Assembly: GCF_000004075.3 (NCBI RefSeq)
Contig: NW_022279559.1
Location: 124,001 to 188,000 of the forward strand
Origin: Cucumis sativus
Taxonomy: Eukaryota > Streptophyta > Magnoliopsida > Cucurbitales > Cucurbitaceae
Reading direction: 5' to 3'
Length of the DNA stretch: 64,000 nt
Position 1 is the stretch's first letter. Each line of letters opens with the position of its first letter. Both the position numbers and the translations under genes were made by a program. The notes below the pieces were generated by a model, which was given only the letters and a program-made list of their open reading frames with translations, searched no databases and was not told the DNA's origin. Shown piece by piece: positions 49,790 to 61,800 of this stretch.

Positions 49790-50560
49790 AATGGATAACA
49801 AAAAAGGTTTCCTATCCACACCCCGATTTAGGTTTTTCCCTCTAACCTAGATCGTGGCATGGAAATACTTTTTGAACACGACCTTTCAATCTAAAAGACA
49901 AGCGAACAAGTTTTATAAAATTCTATAGAAAATTCGACAGCATCTCCCCTAAAATATGGGTCGTTAGCCAAAACCTGAAAAGAGAGGAAAACTACACTTT
50001 TATATATATAATCTTCACACTTATATTAGCATCGACGGTGTCTCACCACAAACTCATCCAAACTAGTCCAGAGTCTCAGTTGGAGTTTATATCCAAACTT
50101 GTCCCAAACAAACTTAAGTGTGGTGAACAATACTTTAGAGTTCTCCAAGTCTCGACTCTTCTATTCAAAACATTGTGGCGACATTATTTTCATGTCAAAA
50201 CTAAATGGGCATTCATGAAACTTACTAAAATTACCCAAAATCTTACTAAATACTCATCAGAGTAGCCTTAATTCTAATGGATAGCACATAACAACCTTGT
50301 AACTTCAAAGTCTAGCATTCAACATTATGGGCTATTCAATATCAACACTAAAGTTAAATGGGTACTCAAGACCCAAACCATAAAGCTTGAAATTTTACAC
50401 AAATTTGTGTCGATCACCCAATTTTGAACTTCCTGACAGCTAGACAGCGATTAAATTCCCCTCGAGAACCCAAATCTAACACCAAAATGTAATGGATAAT
50501 GTTTAATTCAAGCCAAAACTTGGTGGGTGTTTGAAAGTTTACAAGAAACACGATAGAATA
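49790..50560. mobile_element. LTR-like repeat DNA related to the 6.2-kb unit, inside the COX11 leader intron
   Basis: Bases about 50030-50110 ('catcgacggtgtctca', 'actcatccaaactagtccagagtctca', 'gagtttatatccaaac') are close to 5940-6020 of the tandem unit. Bases about 50435-50495 ('gctagacagcg', 'caaatctaacaccaaaatgtaatgg') are close to 1568-1623. The order of the two blocks is conserved, but the long DNA between them in the tandem unit is missing here. LTR style is inferred; termini are not defined. Confidence 0.5.
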
Positions 50561-50574
50561 TAATAGATCTTACC

Positions 50575-50890
50575 CCAAAGCCAAAATTTAGCGCGAACGG
50601 CGGAGCCACGTGGTGTTCACAGCTGCGGTACAAGACAAATATGAGACAAGACAAGTAGTGGCGATTTGGTCGTCGTCCGGCGAGTCAAGCGGCGCAAGGG
50701 TGGCTGGGTGGTGGCGTCGACTGAAGGAGAGGAAGAGAGGGGTTTTGGACTTGTCGACGGCAAGCTACGCCGTGGCCGGCGTGCGAGAGAGAGATAGTGA
50801 GCGGAAGAGAAGTTCAAGAGAGGGGAGGGCTGTGCGCTCGAAACGTGTAGAAGAAGTCTCCCGCCCTTCTTTAGTTGGGCTAGGGGTATA
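50575..50890 (-). promoter_or_regulatory. GC-rich island, probable non-coding first exon and promoter of COX11
   Basis: This about 300-base block is much richer in G+C than its surroundings. On the minus strand it ends at 50574 with a strong donor (CTTTGGG followed by GTAAGATC). The next coding sequence in that direction starts at 49277, so a 1.3-kb leader intron is likely. The open frames on either strand here (66 and 93 codons) show no domain. Direct transcript evidence is lacking. Confidence 0.4.
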
Positions 50891-51559
50891 AACGGGTTAC
50901 TAGCTTATAGCAAGTTGAGTGATTTATGATCGGCAGAAACTAAAAAGATTCCAAATAGATACAAATTAAATAGTCATGGATATAAAGCTTCAACTGAAAT
51001 TAGCAAGAAAATCTGTTGAGAAATGTGCTGACAAATATGTCACATATTTCAACAACTACTAGCTACTGATCCAAGAAGATTAAACAAAATTCACTTAGAA
51101 CCTACATTTGAATAAGAAAAACTATAACAGCGGGATTGCGCCAACTTCTATTAATTCATCAAGTTCATCGCATTCATAAACACCAATTTCTAAAACAGAA
51201 GAAGCCAACAACAAAAACACCAAATTCCAAAAAACAAATCCAACAAATTCAAAAAATGAAACATGCCCAAAAGGGACAGCTTGCCTGAGTTTCAATCTCA
51301 CAAACAATCAACAAAAATGGGTCTTAAACAAAGGTAAGATACAGAAACAGAACCCAACCCTGAGAATAGGCCAAAAACTGGATGAAAAGAGCGAAAAACA
51401 ATATGGTAAGATAAGAAAAAGAAAGAAGGAACTAGATAAGCCTCTGACCTGAGGTTTTAGGACTCACGAAATAAATCCTAATCAATATACGAGAGCAGAA
51501 AATCCAGAAGCATTCTTCAAAATTGCATCAGGGGGAATTGTGGAAGAAACGATTCGAGC

Positions 51560-51720
51560 AAAAAAAAACATCAAATAAACAACCCAACCCTTGTTTAGTT
51601 GGGCTGGGGAGGGGTCTGTATTCCTCCAAAATCGACCCAACCCAAATAGCCACGGTCTGTGTACGACTGAACCGAACCGAACCGGGTTGGGTGGGGGTTT
51701 CTTTTGTACAAATTCACATA
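51560..51720. repeat. Low-complexity 'aaccgaacc/ccaaccc' stretch
   Basis: 'aacaacccaaccc', 'ttgggctggggaggggt', 'cgacccaaccc' and 'gaaccgaaccgaaccgggttgggtggggg' form short inverted, purine/pyrimidine-rich blocks that can pair with each other. Common in plant intergenic DNA. The 50.9-52.0 kb neighbourhood has no supported gene. Confidence 0.5.
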
Positions 51721-52089
51721 GAAACGAAGATTTCCTTTTATTTCTTCAAATCTTTGTTATTATTGAATGTGAAGAATTTATGGTTCTTGATGCCTATGAG
51801 TGTTTAATTATTATGAGTTTGTTTTCAAAATTGCTAAGCGATATTAATGTTTTTCCTTTCACATTAAGGAAAACGTTTAGACAATTCAGCCCACGCTAAC
51901 TTCCAAGCAAGAGAAAGCCCAATGCTTGATATGTGCTCCATGAGCCCACTATTCGGCTAAATCATTTTCCAATATGTGACAAGATTTTGGAAAGAAAAAA
52001 TATATTAATAAAGCAAATTTCTTTGAGTATTTATTATTATTATTATTATTACATCAACTAGTTTAATACTATTATATATTACTAAAGCA

Positions 52090-52270
52090 AAAAATTGTCT
52101 TTAAATTGTAATATTATTGAAAATATTAACAAATATAACAAAAATATCATCATCTATACATATCTATATAGTAGTCTATCATGATCTATCACAAATAGAT
52201 GGTCATATTTTACTATATTTTAAAATATTTTTGTTCATTTTACTGTATTTAACAAGTCTTTCTAAAACTT
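52090..52270. mobile_element. MITE-like element related to the 25.3-kb one
   Basis: Left arm 'gaaaatattaacaaatataacaaaaat', a central palindromic 'gatgg...ctatcatgatctatcac', and right arm 'ttactatattttaaaatatttttgtt' give the same layout and base style as 25305-25525, though more degenerate. Confidence 0.45.
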
Positions 52271-52841
52271 TAACCATGAGAAGAGAAGAAAAGAATGAAC
52301 AATATTTTATTATTTTATTTTTCTTTAAAAAGGTAGTTCTTCAGAAATATAGTTTAAAACAAAAATATCATTAACAAACAAATACAATTTTCAAAAAATA
52401 AAAAGAATAGAAATTATATCAAAATGGACTGAAAAAGAAATTTTAAAAAAATCTGCCTTTGAACACTAACATTACATTTAAAAAAAGAATAAACAAATAT
52501 GTAGTAAACACACATATACTCAATTTTGAGAGACATGAAAACAAAATAACAGAAGGACTAAATAAAATAAATAGAGATTTATTATGAATATTATTATGTT
52601 TTTGTTTTTATAGAAATGCATTTTGGCATTATTCATAATTACCAAAAAAGAGAATTGTTGGGTTGTAGAAAATAGGGTTTTGGACAAATATTCTTGAAAG
52701 GATGGAGTGAATAAGACATGGGCAAAAGAGAATGCCATATATGATTTTGACTCTCTAATCTAACCCCATCCCTTTGATGTTTACATCACAATCCCAACCC
52801 ACTCTCATTTACTACCATTCAACATGCCCTGCCCTGCCCTT

Positions 52842-52866
52842 CCCCCCCCCCCCCCCCCCCCCCCCC
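52842..52866 (+). repeat. Poly-C run of 25
   Basis: Twenty-five consecutive C, preceded by 'gccctgccctgcccttc'. The only long C or G run in a window otherwise full of A and T runs. Confidence 0.95.
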
Positions 52867-55800
52867 TCTATCCGTTCCAGATGCAACTTCTATCTCTTCG
52901 AGATGCAAACCTACTCTTACATCATTTCGAAATAATTTCAATAGATGTGTTTAGTGCATGGTTGAGTTAAATGGGTAATAACTGAGTTTACTTATCTATA
53001 GAGTTTATAAAACAACTTGTTTGGAATGCATAAAGTTGAGTAAGAAATTATTATATACAACGCGATTTTTGTAAACTAAAGAATTGTGATTCTTTTGTTA
53101 GCTAATCTTTATTTGTTTAATTTTTTACATATGGTTCAATCATATGTATTTTTCTATATATTTTCGACACTCGATTGTGGTATCAATAACATAAAAACTT
53201 CACACGCGTTGTATATATTAAAACTTTATGCATGTAACTTTTATATCTAAGGTAAACATACAAAACACCTACATTTTATAACGATAGTAAAATTGCAATG
53301 TTAAAATCGTGCATAGTATAATAAGCATACATTACACACATGCACGCACGCAAAATATGTACTCTCACATGTGTATAGAATGTATGAGTGAAAATGCATA
53401 GAAAAATAAGTAATTATAACTTGGATAGTTTTAGGTTGGTCATCAAGGTTTAATTTTTTGTGTGACATTTTGTATCAACGTAAATTATGGTTTATTATGT
53501 ATGTATGTGTGTCGTTGGTTTGTTGATTTATAATATTTCTATCTAACATACACGTAAACACATAGGATAAAATACTGCAGAATTAATGCATAATTTGGAG
53601 AAAAAATACATCTAAAAATGCATCAATATTTAAAAATTTATATGTATTATATAGTTTTTTCTTTTGAAATATGAAATGTCCATTTCTCCTTTTTAATTCT
53701 TTGGTTGCACATGGTTTTGGGAGTTGTTGAGACTTTTAATTCGTAGTTAGGTTTTGGATGTTATTAATGTTGATCATTGTCATCATGGTTCGATTTCAAG
53801 GTTTTATAAAGTTTTCTTTCAAAAAAAAAGTCTCTCCTATGAAAAATAGATAAATTTTGAAAAATATTATGTCTCTACTATTAACTTTTAATGTAATTTT
53901 TTTATCATATATGTAAATTGATAAATTGAATTAAGAAAGCAAATATTCATAAGAAAAACTAAGTTGTTAAATAATAAAAGATGTTATACTTTCGTGAGAT
54001 TCTCATGGGTAGAAATTTAATTTGTTTAAATTTTTTTCATTAAATAGAGTGCATTACATTTTTAAATATAACAAAATAAACTAAAATATAATAAAATTTC
54101 AAATTTATCAATAATCATAGAATATAAAATTTTAGTATATTTTGAAAATATTTTTAATAGTTTTATCATTATTCCTATCATTTTTTTTATTTATTTATTT
54201 TTTAAAAAATAAAATGGATTACATGTAGAAATTGAAAAAGTAAACTATTACAAAATAAATAAACAACCATTGAAATATAATGATATTTTCTTTTATTGAA
54301 GGTAAATCAGGAGGAAAACAATGCTTTCTCATAGATTTTTTGAATTTGAGGCAAAACTAAAGGACAATTTAATTTGCTCTATTCTTTTCTCATTTCCTTC
54401 ACTCCTTTTAAGAGGCAATATTGTGATGCATTCAAAATTTTCACATAAAGGGTCAGAAATTCATAAAAATTTAAATAATTTAAAATTAGAAAAAACCAAT
54501 ACATATATAAATACGTGTATTGTAAATTTAGAAAAAACAAGAAAAATCAATTAACCATACCCCTACCACATGCCAAAGATCACATAATTTGATCATTTGA
54601 GAAAACAAAATGTATAAATATATATTAAAGACAATTATTATTCAAGGACCCACCGTGATACGTTCTAAATCCGCATGAGAAGTCTTTCTAAATGGAATAT
54701 AAAACAAAATCATATAGAGATATCGATATCATACCATTGTGAAATATTAGAATCGAAATAATAACCTAATTTGTCTCTTTTTGACCAAGAAAGAATAACA
54801 ATTAAATTAAAAACTATCTTTTTCCAACTTCCAACAAATTAAAGAGTGGGTTTTGCACATAATCTAGTCAACACTGACTATACTCTTCTACCCCTCATGG
54901 ACCCCAACTAAAAAAAATTAAATTTTATATATTTGAATACATTCAATAAATATGTTTTGATTATAATTGATGAGTTGGGTAAATTTTGTATTGTTGTGCT
55001 TTTGGTTTGGAAAGAGGATTGGTCAAAGGATATGTATATATAAGGAACTATAATATTGTACAACTCTTTAATGGGATAAGTTATTCACCATTGTAATACA
55101 ATAAATATCCAATTACCTAACACTTCAATTAAACTTAGTTTCATCCATCTTAATCTATTTCATTCACTTAACTTCCAAAAAATAAAAAAAATAAAGAATC
55201 TTATATGTGTATGATCGATCAAACATTTAGTGTATTTTTTTTTCTTTCTAAAGTTTGTCATTTTTCCTTTTAAATTATAGTAAGTTAATCTTTACTTATT
55301 ATGTTTAATTGATAGGTTATTATTTTTATGGTTTTGTATACCTGTGACGTCTTAGCTAAGTTTTGAAACAAAAAAAGACTTTTCAAGATTGAAAATTTTG
55401 GAGGATAAATTTAAAGTTAAAAAATGGGTGTATTGTGTGAATATACATGAACCATATTTTTGAAATGAGAGGGATCATTAATAATATTATTGTTAAAAAT
55501 GTTTAAGATATGGAAACTATATTATAAATGATAATGAATAAAAATTAAAGAAAAAGAAAGGTTTAGGTAGCAAATTAATTAGTTTGCAAAATAATGTTTA
55601 ATATTTGAAAGTAAAATAATGATACAAAATAATATTAATAATAAAATGAGGTGACCACATGCATGTTTGAAATGGAAAGAAAAAGTCTTAAGAAGGGTTG
55701 AAAGAGGTAAAGATATTCAACCTTTGAACGACTCATCTCTCTATTCATAATTGATTGAATGGTTAGTTTTTTGAGTACACGAAATGCTTTCTTCTTCTCT

Positions 55801-58800
55801 TTTTTTTTCAAATATATCAACATGGTTGAATGTATTTATAAAATTTAATAAAATATCACAATCTATCAAATGATAGAATTACGAAAGTTACTATTTATGT
55901 CTATATGTATCATGATAGACACAAATATATAGTACGTAGTTTATCTGGTCGTATTTGTAAATGTTTTTAGAAACTTTGTTATTTAAAACAATTTAATTTA
56001 TCATTGTTGATTTTTTTACCATTACCAACTTTTTGTTAGTCGTCAATTTCAAATCTTAAATGTTGTCTCATGATTAACACAATTTGCTAGGGATTGTTTC
56101 CAGAAAATCCGATTTGTTCGAAACAACAAAACGTCTGTTTTTCTGTCATTAGAAATTCAATAAGCTATTAATATTTTTCTTCTAAAAACTTCATAGTAGT
56201 TATTGATTAGATTCATGAAGTTGCTGTAAACTAATAATTTTTGGGTGTATTTTGTATTTCTATCGTGATAAATCACACAAACCATAACTTTTAATGAGAC
56301 AAATATTAGAAAATCATGTCATCCAACATAATTGAAGTCTATATTCTTAATTAAAAGATGAGAAGTTCAAATTTCTCTAACCTCAATCATAACGTGGTAA
56401 AAAATTAAAAACAAAAATAGGTTTAGTTTTGAAAAACCAAAAAAAAAAAAAAAAACACTTATCATCAAACAAAACTTTAGATTTCAAACTGGAACGTTTA
56501 ATCAACTCGATCGTATTACATATATATATATATCCACCATATCGCTTCAATGTTACGTTATTTTCTCGTAGTACACAGTATATATAGAATGGCATGAACC
56601 ATATATATGTTTGTAAAAGTGTAGTAGATTTGTCTCATTCTATACAATATTCTAGATTTGTCTAATATATTATGAGAATGACCAATATCTCAAAAGAAAA
56701 TGTATTTATATAATATGTTTTTACTACGGCCTTCTTTTGTTTTTGGATAAAAGTATTCAGTATGTGATTCTCAATACTCCATTTATAAACAATCCATTAG
56801 AGTGTTTTTCATACCACATGGTATTGTTTTTCAAATAAATTTTATTCATTAACCATTTTATAAAAAATTACTCATACCATATAAACTCAACCTAAACATA
56901 ACTCAAATGACTTAAAACATAAAAATAATCTAAAGGTTTAAACAAATATACCTACTCATTAACAATATAAAACATGCCAAACTTTTGTTACGTGTATTTA
57001 TTTAGGTCAAATATGTGACTTTGAATGGAAATATGAATAACTATGTATAAATGTCAGAGAATTCCACCACAAAAATAATCAAGAGAGGTATCTAGCTACC
57101 CTCATTTCTACATTTAGCTTAGAAGTTGGTATCTTCATTGTCTTTGGCTCTAACTTTTTGTTTATCATGTGCATATGACGTATACAATGAGCTAATGTCT
57201 ATGGTTTTTCCAAAATTAATGTTGACCACAAAAAAGAAAAGGTAGAAATTAAAAAACACCAAATGAGACCCAAAGAAAATATTCCCTTCTAGAGCTAACT
57301 AGTTATTTGTTTAGTAGAGCATGTGACAAGGTGTCAAGGACAATTAAGTAAGTTGGTATCTTCATTCATATATATATATCATATTTTGATTTTGATGTGT
57401 AAGGCTATGTTTGATCATTATTTTATTTTTTGTTCTTATTTTTTAAAATCAAACATGCATATTAATTTCTTCCTCATCTATCTTTCTTCGATACAATAAT
57501 CTTGAAAAAAATAGTCAAATTCCATAGACAAAAATAACTTTTTTAGTTTTCAAATTTAGTTTTTAGTTTTTAAACCATAAGTAGAATATAGATAACAAAG
57601 AAAAGAAAGAAAGTTATAGACCACGGTTAATTTTTTCAAAAATAGAATGGTTATCCAAATATGCCATGTACCAACTTTTATTTTAATTTCAACTTATTAA
57701 TGATTTTGGGCTTCAAGTACATATACTATTAATATGTCAATATGAACATGAATTTAAATCAAAGAATTAAAGTATAAAAGTAATATAGTAAAGACAAATA
57801 ATAATTATATTTTTAAAAAAGTTTAAAGTCCAAGTATCATTTTTTTGAAAAGGTTGAAAAATAAGATTTTGAGAATGTGTGTGTAACATAAACATAGAAA
57901 GTTGGTATTAAAGTTTCAAAAGAATATAACATAGTCCACATTCTCCAAATCAATAGCAATCAAATATACAACTCAAAGATTTTGAACCAGATGTTTGATT
58001 GGAATATTACTCTTCAAAATGATCAGCTAATATATATAATCAATAATCTTGAAGATACGTAAAGCTAGATGAAGACAATTCGTATTCATTTCCCCAAAAG
58101 TGCTCCCATGTACTAAAGATATATAATTAATCCAAATCTTATAAGAGATTTGGATCTATGGGCATGGATTGTTGGAAATGATCTATAAAAATACATGTTA
58201 AAAAGAGAAAAAACAAAAGGCTCTCTAGCTTTTCAAAATATAAAAATATTTTTATAAAAATAAAAAATACGACCAAATGTTTACGATGGAAGAATAAATT
58301 AAGGTAGAAGAATTCAAATCACATACCTATTGATTGATAACACATATCGTAAATTAGTTAAACTATATCTAATTTAATAGTTATAGAAAATTTTGATATT
58401 AGAATATAAAAGCAATGATTAGGTACAACCTAATTCTTTTACTTTTATCTACTTAAAAAAGTTTAAAGTGTCACATGATATAGTTTTACTAAATGTTAGT
58501 CAATCTATACAATGTCGAGATAGTCCGACTGCTTAGCTTGTTCAAATAATTTTTTAAAACAAAGTATGTATTATAATAGTTGAAAACGTGAGGAAAAGAT
58601 GAAGAAGAAAAGTATTAGGAGGAGAATCATGGCCAACTTGGAAGAGAATCCCAAGTCAAAATGTTCATTTTTTTGTTTGTCTTAAGAAAAAGAAAATTAT
58701 TATAATCTCTCTCTTGAATGGAAGTCACTAACTTTTTTTGAAGGGTCATTATAAATCTTGACCCTTTTGTTTTTCACTTTATTATTTATCATTGCCAACC

Positions 58801-61800
58801 AATTAGTTTCATTGTATTTGGACTTTCCTATGGGAACTTGATAATAATAATTGGACAATCAATGAGTTAATACCTCCCCACTTTCTCTTCAATGTGAAAC
58901 TCTATTTCTATTTCTCTCTCTCTCTCTTTCACTTATATAGGAAAATTGGCATATTTTTACCCTTAAATGATATATATAATCATATTTTGTTTAGTTTAAT
59001 TGTAGTTACTATATTTTTATTTTTATTTATATATATATATATTTAAAAATATCTTAAATTTAATTTATTAGATAACCAAAAATATAAAGATTAAAATTAA
59101 ACAAAGGAATCGTATATTCATTGTAGAATCCTAAATTTATATATATAGTAGTTTCGATAGGCACGTTGTTGATATAATATCACGAAGTACTTTTTGTTCA
59201 ATGTAATTATTATTTAATTAGTATCTACTCATCAACCATCATTTGTTTTTTTGACTTAGTTGGATTTAGTCATTTGGATGCCAATTGTTCTAAATGAAGC
59301 ATCAATTTTTAATTCAATGAGTGATCGTTAACTTTAAAAAGATAGTATGGATGAAAAATATATATCTATACACTAATTAAAATCAAAACTAAAAAGCTTG
59401 ATAAGATTAGATAGATATATCGTTGTCTAATTAAAAAGAAAAAAAAAATACTAATCAATAGTTATAAAATAGGTCGTGAGCATTTAGGAGCCATTTGAAT
59501 ATAGTCCACTTCATGTCTAGAGCACAAAATATGATAACGACGTTTGTAACTGACAATTAAGTATAATCAATATCATATTAAAATCTTGCTCGCTAAAGTA
59601 TTTATTATCTTTTACTTACACTTTTTTTTATTATGGTGTTTAATATTTCACAATCAAACACAAATATTTAGTTTATATCTCAAACACAGACTATTATAAT
59701 TAACTTAATTAAAATAGTCTACACTCCTAATACTAACTTTTATTATCAACTAACTACAATGATCAACTAAGTGATTCAAACACCTTTTTGTATCTGGAAA
59801 CAAATTTTTAAACACTTACTGGACGTTTGAGGCGAGAGGCAAGTTATAAGGCGTCTTAAGTTATTATCGTTATTTTGGATTAAAATAGCTTGTGTTTAAG
59901 AATGTAGATTGTTTTAGTTTCGATTGTAATAATATGTACTTAATGTATAAACTATTTTAGCTAGTTTAAAAATAACATAGTAATTAACCACTATAGCAAA
60001 TAATTATAAAAATGATAAATGTAAAATAGTAAAAACGGTATCAAACTAAGAGTTTTGAAATAATGTATATGTGGGTGGTTGAGAACACTTAACTAATATT
60101 TATTGAAATAAGAGAGGATTATTAGATAATCAGTAGTATTATAATTATTTTCATAAGGCTCATCACTATTTTTTCTCTGTTTTTGGTAAGTGCTATTTTG
60201 TTTGAGATATGGATCCATTAATCAACTTACCATTTTATTTATCTCTAAATTATAAATCTCCATTCAAATGAATCTTCATCACTAATGAATATTGTGTAAA
60301 ACCAAAATTTAAAATCTCAATATCAGCAAAATTATTCAACTCTCAATTCCTACGTGGATGAAAACATCAACTACATTATTTTTATTCAGTTGCTTACTTT
60401 ATTTTTCTTCTTTATCTTTAGTAACAAATAATAATATGTCAATGAAAATTAATACATGAAATATCCTCATAACTTTTTTTCTTTTAAAAATATGATTTGA
60501 CCCGAGATAATGTAAGGGAAAAAAAGTGGAAAATATTGAAGTTAAGATTGGAGGATTAAATAAAGAAACAAAAAAAAATGACATATTTAGTTAATTTGAA
60601 ATTGGGATTATATTATAATAATGATGATAGGGATGCCGACAACGTGGAAGTCCATCATATCTATCTGGACCTTACTATGAAAACTCTTCCTTTTCTTTTT
60701 CTTTTTAACTATTTTCAGTTGCCATTATTTTCTTTTTTTCTTTTTTCTTTTATTCAAATATCCAATCAACCTTCTTCCTCATTCCTTTTTCCATCTTGAC
60801 ATGATAATACTAAAAGGAAAAGAAGAAAAGAAAACTACTTTTTTTTCTTTAATTGTATTTTTCTATACAAACAGATAGAGAGAGAGGAAAAGAGACTTTT
60901 AATGAGATAGATGTTTAATTTTTAGAATGTGGCACTAAATAAACCCATATGCAAAAGGAACCACTCCTTATGTTTTAAATTTCAATCTGTTTATTTGCAT
61001 GCATTGTTTAAAAATTTGTACATACCGACCTGTATTATTTTTAAAATAAAACATTTTTGGAACTTGATTTTCTTTTTATATATTATAAAATTTATCTCAT
61101 TATCTTCAACTATTATACCAAGTTTATGAATTTTAAACTATGGGTTGGTTATTACCTTTACCATTTATATTGACAATGATACTCCAACAAGGTTGATAAA
61201 TATTTTTATTTTATAATTCAAAATTGGATGATACATCAAATGAGGTTTATGGTTTAACTTTCTTTCTTTTAGTTTTTTTTTCAAATTTACATGTCACTTT
61301 TTAAATGGATCATAATCTCAACTACGATTTCATATTAGATAAACATACAATTTAATCATAAAATCAATTAACATTCTATAAAATGGACAAAAAATCCTAC
61401 TGAAACTGACTTTTTGAGTTTGAAATGACAATAATATCTAAATTTAATTAGTATGTGAGTTTTTATAGAAAAGAATGATAAAAGAAAAGTAAAAGAAAGA
61501 AAAAAGAATGCGATTACACGAAAGGTTGAGAGATTGATTCGCTGGAAAAGGGGAGAAAAACCATAAGCATAGACGTAGACATGAAAAGACATTGTTTTCA
61601 AATTTTTTGACACAATTTTTTGATGGGAATTGCCGACTGTCATCATATGTTAAATATATAAACTTTTTTTTTTCAGAGAGATAAGAATTTCAACTTTTTG
61701 TTTATTAATAATTAAATAATACAATGATAGAAGTACCCAAATGATGGATTTAATTAATCATATGGCCTCCCCCTTTTAAGCTACCCATCATAGTAAACAA

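Noticed and set aside
50610-50891. 93-codon plus frame and 66-codon minus frame in the GC-rich block
   Set aside because: Arg/Ser/Pro-rich composition arises from base composition. No domain is seen; a non-coding first exon of COX11 explains the block better.
54321-54554. 77-codon frame and other short frames in the 52-64 kb region
   Set aside because: Lys/Asn/Phe-rich translations of AT-rich DNA; no domain, splice consistency or start context.
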